The position numbers were made by a program, and so were the translations under genes. The notes beneath the pieces were generated by a model. The model saw only the letters and a list, made by a program, of their open reading frames with translations, did not search any database and was not told the DNA's origin. Source: an uncultured Bacteroidales bacterium (lineage in GTDB: Bacteria > Bacteroidota > Bacteroidia > Bacteroidales > JAUNSR01). From it: DNA of 58,862 bases. Shown in pieces: positions 53,333 through 58,862 of the stretch (the first letter of the stretch is position 1; every line of letters starts with the position of its first letter). The DNA is taken from assembly GCA_947074105.1 (NCBI GenBank), contig CAMTON010000011.1:1-58862 (forward strand), in the 5' to 3' direction.

Positions 53333-54322
53333 TTAATATACTATAAGGCCGTAAGTGTAAAGACCTAAAAGAATGGCATTTATACTTATGAACAAAATAG
53401 TGGATAAATTGGTCGTTTTCTGTGTGAAAATATTAGCAAGAAGAAGAGATAGGAAAGAGTAAAGTATAAGCTGATGACATATTATGTTCTGATAATTGAA
53501 GTAACATAATAGGAGTGAAGTCAGTGCTCCGAAAACAGTAACATTTATACAGAGCTGTGTCTTTACCTTAATATGATTGGTTACTATGGAGATAAATATC
53601 GATATGAATGCTATTAACGTTGAGAACCATAGATTGAAGTTTATTATGGTGAAATCAAATATGTCGTCTGTCAGATATATGAAGTTTTCGATATTGAATT
53701 TATTAAAGAATATATCTAGTCTGTCGTTGTAGAAAAAGTATACGAATTCAATCCACTTGATGCTTATTATTCCCAGAAACAGTGCAAGAAGAGATTTGAA
53801 TGAGAAGGATCTCATAAAAATGAATCCGATGATAACAAAAGGTATATAAAATATGATGTTGTTGTTAAGAAGCGAGACAATGCCGAGTATGACACCGGAT
53901 AGGAATGACTGTTCCGCACTTTTTGACTTCTGATAAGAGTTGAAAATAAGAAAGAGTATGCTGATCATCCCTATAAGAAGAACCAGTCCCTGGGATATGA
54001 ATGCAAGTACCGGATTGGCAAGATAGAATGTAATAAGGAAAACAAAAGGAAGATTGCTTTTGTAAAGTGTCAGTGATGCAGATTCATTTAATTTGAAAAG
54101 CATAAATGACGCAAGTAGCATTATGATACAGGCTGTAAAACATGAAAGATAATGATTGGAGTTTATTGGTTCGAATACGGAGTTGAAATAATCATAACTA
54201 TTGATAAGTTCAAAATTATTGTTGGTTAAAAAAGCTGTTACTGTTGTGATGATTAAGCTGATCACTATAGTGACAGGATTGGTAAATCTCCCTTTTATTA
54301 TGTCTTTAAATTCCTGAACCAT
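53333..54322 (-). CDS. Polytopic membrane protein of unknown function (DUF6427-like)
   Basis: A 329-residue protein that is almost entirely hydrophobic, with about nine membrane spans separated by short polar loops; there is no signal peptide and no cytoplasmic domain. It resembles the DUF6427 group of Bacteroidota membrane proteins in length, its F-T-N-P-like start (KGRFTNPVTIVISLIITTV) and spacing, but I cannot confirm membership. It is separated by 91 bases from the YqaA-like gene on the same strand and may be co-transcribed with it. Confidence 0.65.
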   Translation of the reverse strand: MVQEFKDIIKGRFTNPVTIVISLIITTVTAFLTNNNFELINSYDYFNSVFEPINSNHYLSCFTACIIMLLASFMLFKLNESASLTLYKSNLPFVFLITFYLANPVLAFISQGLVLLIGMISILFLIFNSYQKSKSAEQSFLSGVILGIVSLLNNNIIFYIPFVIIGFIFMRSFSFKSLLALFLGIISIKWIEFVYFFYNDRLDIFFNKFNIENFIYLTDDIFDFTIINFNLWFSTLIAFISIFISIVTNHIKVKTQLCINVTVFGALTSLLLCYFNYQNIICHQLILYSFLSLLLANIFTQKTTNLSTILFISINAILLGLYTYGLIVY

Positions 54323-55007
54323 TATTATTAAAGCAATTTTATTTATATCAATTCAAAGCTATTAAATCTATGTGATTAAAAAAAACGTAATTATGATATT
54401 CATCCTCCTTATATTATAAATTCAAAATATTTAAATATTACGAAAAATAAGATTATGAAATATTTATGTATATATATACATTGGTTGTTTATACTGAAGG
54501 GATTATTTTTTAATTTTTTATTATTATCCGTTGATTAATAATTACCATAATTTAGTTTAAACTAATTGTTTATTCGAATTATAATGTAAATTTACGACTG
54601 TATAAATATTATATTATTTTATTAAAATATTTACCTGAAAATATTCCGGAATAATTGAAATATACATCATTATTTTTCTTTAAGACTGCCAAAACATCTT
54701 TCTGACAGTTTTTTAGTAGATTATATATTTAAGCTTTCTTACAAGGAAGAATAGGAAAACTGATTCAAATGTTAATATAAAAATTTATAAATATACATTA
54801 TTGGAATGAATGTGAATTTATTTACAAAATAACATTGTTAAAGTTTTTGCTTTTAATCAAATTGATGTAATTTAGTCGGCATATCAGGTGATTTGATGGT
54901 AAAATGTCATAATAAAGCATTTGATTGTAACAAAATATGCTTATGCGTATTTTGCGTTATTTCGCATAAATATTAAATATTCAGAATACGATTAAAAGGA
55001 ATAAGAT
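54323..55007. other. 685-bp gene-free region upstream of korAB
   Basis: Very AT-rich with no ORF of note. A weak hairpin followed by six T (ACTGCCA/TGACAGT, 54685-54714) could end a short transcript. TTATGCG and CGCATAA form an inverted repeat around TATTTTGCG at about 54940-54968, just upstream of korA, and might be an operator. I found no confident promoter. Confidence 0.4.
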
Positions 55008-56858
55008 ATGTCTGAAAAAACATCTATTATCGAAAAGGATAAAGTGGTAATTCGCTTTTCCGGAGATTCCGGCGACGGTATGCAGCTTGTCGGAACTATT
55101 TTCTCAAATCTGTCTGCGATATTCGGAAATGAAATTTCAACGTTTCCTGATTATCCTGCTGAGATTCGTGCCCCACAGGGAACACTGGGAGGTGTTTCGG
55201 GATTCCAGGTACATATAGGAAAAGGTATTTATACGCCGGGTGATACATGCGATGTTCTGATTGCAATGAATCCTGCCGCGCTTAAAACAAATGCCAAATA
55301 CTGTAAACCGGGTACAGTGATAATTTTCGATGAGGATTCTTTTACTCAGAGCGATCTTGATAAAGCGGATTATAAGACAGCGAATCCTTTTGAGGAAATT
55401 GGTCTTACTAATGTGCAGCTTGTAGGCGTTCCGGTTGAGACTATGGTTAAGAGCTCTCTTGCTGACATGGGACTTGATAATAAGTCAATGTTGAGAAGTA
55501 AGAATATGTTTGCTCTTGGTCTTGTGTGCTGGCTGTTTAACAGAGATCTTGAGCCTGCAATCGAAATGCTGAGAAATAAATTCGGCAAAAAACCTTCTGT
55601 ACTTGAGGCTAATATCAAGGTTCTTACAGACGGTTATAATTATGGTAATAATATTCATGCTTCTGTTTCTACTTATCGTATCGAAAGCGGTGATGCTAAA
55701 CAGAAAGGTATATATATGGATGTAAACGGTAATAAAGCCGTTTCTCTTGGTCTTGTTGCGGCTGCTGAAAAAGCAGGTCTTAATCTTTTCCTTGGAAGTT
55801 ATCCTATCACGCCTGCAACAGATATTCTTCATGAACTTTCAAAACTTAAGGCTTTAGGCGTTAAGACAGTTCAGGCAGAAGATGAGATCGCAGGTATATG
55901 TACTGCTATCGGTGCTTCTTTTGCGGGTGATCTTGCAGCTACTTCAACTTCAGGTCCCGGACTTGCTCTTAAGAGTGAAGCTATCGGCCTTGCGGTAATG
56001 GCTGAAATACCTCTTGTTATTATTGATGTTCAGCGTGGCGGTCCTTCTACGGGTCTTCCTACAAAAACAGAACAGACAGATCTTCTTCAGGCTCTTTATG
56101 GCCGAAACGGAGAGTCTCCTGCAGTTGTTATGTCGGCAACGACTCCTACAGATTGTTTTGATATGGCTTTCATGGCAAGTAAGATCGCTCTTGAGCATAT
56201 GACTCCTGTTATCCTTCTTACTGATGCTTTCATCGGAAACGGTTCTTCAGCATGGAGAATACCTGAGCTTAGCGAATATCCTGAAATCAAAGTTCCTTAT
56301 GTTACTGATGATATGAAAGAAGGCTGGAAGCCTTACAAACGTAACATGGATAATATGGTAAGATATAAAGCTATTCCGGGAATGGAAGGTTTTGCTCACC
56401 GTCTTGGAGGTCTTGAAAAAGATTTCGATTCAAGTGCTATTTCAACTCATCCTGGTAACCATGAGAAAATGACTGATACACGTCAGACAAAAATAGATAA
56501 GATAGCCTATCAGATTCCTTTACTTGAAGTAACGGGTAGTCCTGAAGCAAAAACTCTTGTTGTAGGATGGGGCGGAACAAAAGGTCATATCTATTCTGCT
56601 GTTGAGGAAGTAAATGCTTCAGGTAAAAAAGTTGCTTTTGCTCATTTCAATTATATCAATCCTCTTCCGCTTAATACAGAAGAAGTATTGAAAGCTTATG
56701 ATAAGGTTCTTGTGTGTGAAATAAATAACGGTCAGCTAGCAGCTTATCTTCGAGGAAAAATACCTGGAGTAAATATTCTTCAGTTCAACAGAATGGAAGC
56801 ACAGCCATTCAGAGTTAAAGATATCGTAGAAGCAATCAACAAAATTACGGAGGAATAA
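55008..56858 (+). CDS. korA: 2-oxoacid:ferredoxin oxidoreductase, fused gamma-alpha subunit (KorA type)
   Basis: Oxidatively decarboxylates a 2-oxoacid (probably 2-oxoglutarate) to acyl-CoA with ferredoxin as acceptor; in anaerobes it can also run reductively. The product has 616 residues. The gamma domain is N-terminal (about 10-190, RFSGDSGDGMQLVGTIFSNL, FPDYPAEIRAPQGTLGG). The alpha domain runs from about 220 (SYPITPATDILHELSKL, AEDEIAGICTAIGASFAG, RGGPSTGLPTKTEQTDL). The C-terminal transketolase-like part includes LVVGWGGTKGHI. This gamma-alpha fusion is the usual KorA arrangement. A GGAGGA ribosome site for korB lies in its last codons. Confidence 0.93.
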   Translation: MSEKTSIIEKDKVVIRFSGDSGDGMQLVGTIFSNLSAIFGNEISTFPDYPAEIRAPQGTLGGVSGFQVHIGKGIYTPGDTCDVLIAMNPAALKTNAKYCKPGTVIIFDEDSFTQSDLDKADYKTANPFEEIGLTNVQLVGVPVETMVKSSLADMGLDNKSMLRSKNMFALGLVCWLFNRDLEPAIEMLRNKFGKKPSVLEANIKVLTDGYNYGNNIHASVSTYRIESGDAKQKGIYMDVNGNKAVSLGLVAAAEKAGLNLFLGSYPITPATDILHELSKLKALGVKTVQAEDEIAGICTAIGASFAGDLAATSTSGPGLALKSEAIGLAVMAEIPLVIIDVQRGGPSTGLPTKTEQTDLLQALYGRNGESPAVVMSATTPTDCFDMAFMASKIALEHMTPVILLTDAFIGNGSSAWRIPELSEYPEIKVPYVTDDMKEGWKPYKRNMDNMVRYKAIPGMEGFAHRLGGLEKDFDSSAISTHPGNHEKMTDTRQTKIDKIAYQIPLLEVTGSPEAKTLVVGWGGTKGHIYSAVEEVNASGKKVAFAHFNYINPLPLNTEEVLKAYDKVLVCEINNGQLAAYLRGKIPGVNILQFNRMEAQPFRVKDIVEAINKITEE

Positions 56859-56861
56859 AAA

Positions 56862-57872
56862 ATGGATACTAAATATACAGCAAAGGATTTTAAAAGTGAT
56901 CAGTATGTGCGCTGGTGCCCGGGTTGCGGCGACCATGCTGTAGTGAATACTCTTCAAAAAGCAATGGCGGAACTTGGGAAAGCGCCTCATGAATCTGTGG
57001 TTATCTCAGGTATCGGATGCTCTTCTCGTCTTCCTTATTATATGAATACTTATGGTTTTCATACAATTCACGGTCGTGGTCTTGCTATTGCGACAGGAGT
57101 GAAAACTGCTAATCCTGAACTTGCAGTGTGGTGTATTACCGGTGACGGCGACTGTCTTGCTATCGGTGGTAATCATTTCATCCATGCGGTAAGAAGAAAT
57201 GTAAATCTTAATATCCTTCTTTTGAATAATCAGATTTACGGTCTTACAAAAGGACAGTATTCTCCTACTTCAGAAAAAGGAGCGGTAACTAAATCTTCTC
57301 CTTTCGGAACTGTTGAAGAGCCATTCATTCCTGCTGAACTTACTATGGGAGCACGCGGGACATTCTTTGCTCGTGCCCTTGATGTGGATCTTCCTACTTC
57401 AAAAGATATGATGATTGCTGCTGCTAATTTTAAAGGTGCTGCAGTTGTTGAGATTCTTCAGAACTGTGTGATCTTTAATGACGGCATTCACAAATGGGTT
57501 TCAGACAAAACATTCAGAGCAGAAAAGTCTATCATTCTTGAACACGGGAAACCGATGATCTTCGGTGCAAATAAAGATAAAGGTATCGTTCTTGACGGAT
57601 TCAATCTTAAAGTCGTAAAAATCGGAGAGAACGGAATCACAGAAAAAGATCTTCTTGTTCATGATGCTAAATGTGAAGACAATGCTCTTCATATGAAACT
57701 TGCAATGATGGGTAAAGATGAATTCCCTATAGCATTCGGAGTTATAAGAGCTTATGATGCTCCTGTTTATGACGAAGAAGTAGAGGCTCAGGTCAAAGAT
57801 GTTCAGGCTAAAAAGAAAGAACATACTCTTAGAGATCTTCTTCTTAGCGGAGAAACATGGGAAGTTAAATAA
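56862..57872 (+). CDS. korB: 2-oxoacid:ferredoxin oxidoreductase, beta subunit (KorB type)
   Basis: The thiamine-diphosphate subunit, 336 residues. RWCPGCGDHAVVNTLQKAM (about residues 14-32) carries the CxxC of the family. The ThDP/Mg motif is ITGDGDCLAIGGNHFIHA (about 87-104), followed by NNQIYGLTKGQYSPTS. There is no 2[4Fe-4S] ferredoxin domain. It starts 3 bases after korA, preceded by CGGAGGAATAAAAA, and so is translationally coupled. It closes the operon. Confidence 0.95.
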   Translation: MDTKYTAKDFKSDQYVRWCPGCGDHAVVNTLQKAMAELGKAPHESVVISGIGCSSRLPYYMNTYGFHTIHGRGLAIATGVKTANPELAVWCITGDGDCLAIGGNHFIHAVRRNVNLNILLLNNQIYGLTKGQYSPTSEKGAVTKSSPFGTVEEPFIPAELTMGARGTFFARALDVDLPTSKDMMIAAANFKGAAVVEILQNCVIFNDGIHKWVSDKTFRAEKSIILEHGKPMIFGANKDKGIVLDGFNLKVVKIGENGITEKDLLVHDAKCEDNALHMKLAMMGKDEFPIAFGVIRAYDAPVYDEEVEAQVKDVQAKKKEHTLRDLLLSGETWEVK

Positions 57873-57930
57873 ACTTCTCTTAATTGACGTGACTCCGAAA
57901 GTCCTGCAATTAATTATTAATTGATATATG

Positions 57931-57960
57931 AATGAGCCCGGTAATTATGCCGGGCTCATT
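57931..57960 (+). terminator. korAB terminator
   Basis: A perfect 11-bp GC-rich stem (AATGAGCCCGG with its complement) is followed by a run of T, 59 bases past the korB stop. Confidence 0.94.
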
Positions 57961-58229
57961 TTTTTTACCTCAGTATATTCCCTCAGTATAATATAAGACA
58001 CAAAAGTTATCTTACGTAATCTTATATATAAAATCCGGTTATCGGACTTTTCTTCAAAAGAAAAAAGTGATTTTATAACATGATACTTTTTACTGGCAAA
58101 CTACGTATTTCTTCATAATGACACTGATTATGATAATATTTTAGAATTAGTTATGTTTTTAATAAACTCAATTTTAATATTTTATATGCTAAAGAGAGAT
58201 AACATTAAAATAATATCAAACTTCTTTCT

Positions 58230-58237
58230 TAACTTTG
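58230..58237 (+). promoter_or_regulatory. -7 box of the serine acetyltransferase gene
   Basis: TAACTTTG matches TAnnTTTG and ends 27 bases before the ATG. The preceding 270 bases hold no ORF and are AT-rich. Confidence 0.5.
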
Positions 58238-58264
58238 TACCCTATTAAACTTATTTATTGAACG

Positions 58265-58862
58265 ATGAGTCTCAAAAATTATTCACGGATTGTAACCGAA
58301 ACTGTAAAAAAGCTTTCAGAACAGGACTCTTATAACGGATTGTTTCATCAGCAAAAGGATGATGAACCGTTTCCTTCGGGAGAAATATTATCGGAAATAG
58401 TAGGTATAACAAGAGCTATACTCTTTCCCGGTTTTTTCGGAAAATCAATAATAAATACCAATACAATAAGTTTTCACCTCGGTGTAAATGTGGAGCGTCT
58501 TTATGAACTTCTTTACACTCAGGTTCTTGCCGGACTATGTTTCGGAGACGGATGTTCATATTATGAACATTGTCTGAACACTCTCAGAGAAAAAGCAAAA
58601 AAAATCACAGAACATTTTATCGAATATCTTCCTGAATTAAGAGCACTGCTTGCTCTTGACGTAAAAGCTGCGTATAATAATGATCCCGCAGCTCACAGTA
58701 CGGCGGAAGTGATATTCTGTTATCCGGGACTCAGAGCAATATGTAATTATCGTATCGCACACAAATTACTAAAACTCGGAGTGCCTCTTATTCCACGTAT
58801 GATAAGTGAGATGGCACATAGTGAAACAGGTATAGACATCCATCCCGAAGCAACAATCGGGC
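58265..58862 (+). CDS. Serine O-acetyltransferase (EpsC type), 3'-truncated by the window edge
   Basis: An open frame from ATG at 58265 to the end of the window (199 codons visible). The N-terminal helical region contains LRALLALDVKAAYNNDPAAHS. It continues FCYPGLRAICNYRIAHKLLKLGVPLIPRMISEMAHSETGIDIHPEATIG, the start of the left-handed beta-helix of serine acetyltransferases. The enzyme makes O-acetylserine for cysteine synthesis. The long N-terminus favours the EpsC/CysE long type. The hexapeptide-repeat domain lies beyond the window, so completeness is unknown. Confidence 0.9.
   Translation, partial: MSLKNYSRIVTETVKKLSEQDSYNGLFHQQKDDEPFPSGEILSEIVGITRAILFPGFFGKSIINTNTISFHLGVNVERLYELLYTQVLAGLCFGDGCSYYEHCLNTLREKAKKITEHFIEYLPELRALLALDVKAAYNNDPAAHSTAEVIFCYPGLRAICNYRIAHKLLKLGVPLIPRMISEMAHSETGIDIHPEATIG

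Noticed and set aside
53401-53520. Strong G excess on the plus strand in a minus-strand gene (about 30 G to 7 C in these rows) as proof of a leading-strand switch
   Set aside because: The gene encodes a very hydrophobic membrane protein, which biases base use. Hand counts in polA and comM rows showed only a weak shift.

Overview
The window is a contiguous piece of a low-GC (AT-rich) Bacteroidota chromosome, most likely order Bacteroidales. Three things support this. Recurrent TAnnTTTG boxes (the sigma-ABfr -7 element) precede genes. Several lineage-restricted families are present: DUF2851, DUF4271, DUF4294, a large Bacteroidetes-type LepB and WbqC. Secreted proteins carry ends resembling type IX secretion (T9SS) signals. 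2-oxoacid:ferredoxin oxidoreductase and PEP carboxykinase fit an anaerobe. I cannot fix the genus. I see no CRISPR, no insertion sequence and no prophage; this is mainly core chromosome.

Layout. 0-6.3 kb, minus strand: pckA, a small Cys/Lys-rich secreted protein, a WbqC-like protein, lepB and dapB. 6.4-14.7 kb, mixed strands: DUF2851, ychF, polA, polyprenyl synthase and deoC. 14.7-15.2 kb: a divergent intergenic region with a GC-rich, probably structured segment. 15.2-40 kb is an almost uninterrupted plus-strand run: ybeY-mnmG, a perfect parS site, apt, the uvrC-dtd-mazG-like repair/quality-control operon, a Zn/Cd-type P-type ATPase with its Fur-family regulator, a 2-hydroxyacid dehydrogenase, an AlkD-like protein, an SpmA/SpmB-type membrane protein, mutS, a LOG-family protein, DUF4271-hemD-rnpA-yidD, a TatD-like protein, tyrS, tRNA-Gln(UUG), a BspA-type leucine-rich-repeat protein, tRNA-Gln(CUG) and an epimerase. 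40-48.7 kb: a pair of predicted outer-membrane barrels (one with periplasmic helix-hairpin-helix motifs), DUF4294, a TrmH-family methyltransferase, nadA, a CPBP protease and comM. 48.9-58.9 kb: a degenerate GDPD/FAM151-like protein, mnmD, a secreted GH30 enzyme, two membrane proteins, korAB and the start of a serine acetyltransferase.

Genes that work together: uvrC-dtd-mazG-like look co-transcribed; the metal ATPase and Fur regulator follow an inverted-repeat operator; DUF4271-hemD overlap functionally by tight spacing; rnpA-yidD form the usual pair without rpmH, dnaA or yidC; korA-korB encode one enzyme.

The most unusual signal is a dense cluster of the 9-mer TTATCAACA (one base from the DnaA box TTATCCACA): at least 14 exact copies in 40.5-46.4 kb against two elsewhere in the window. 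It includes an iteron-like array at 44.10-44.18 kb and AT-rich hairpin-forming spacers. With parS and mnmG only 26-29 kb away, I propose a candidate replication origin or DnaA-titration locus. Gene orientation does not clearly support this, and a chromosome-wide skew plot would decide it.
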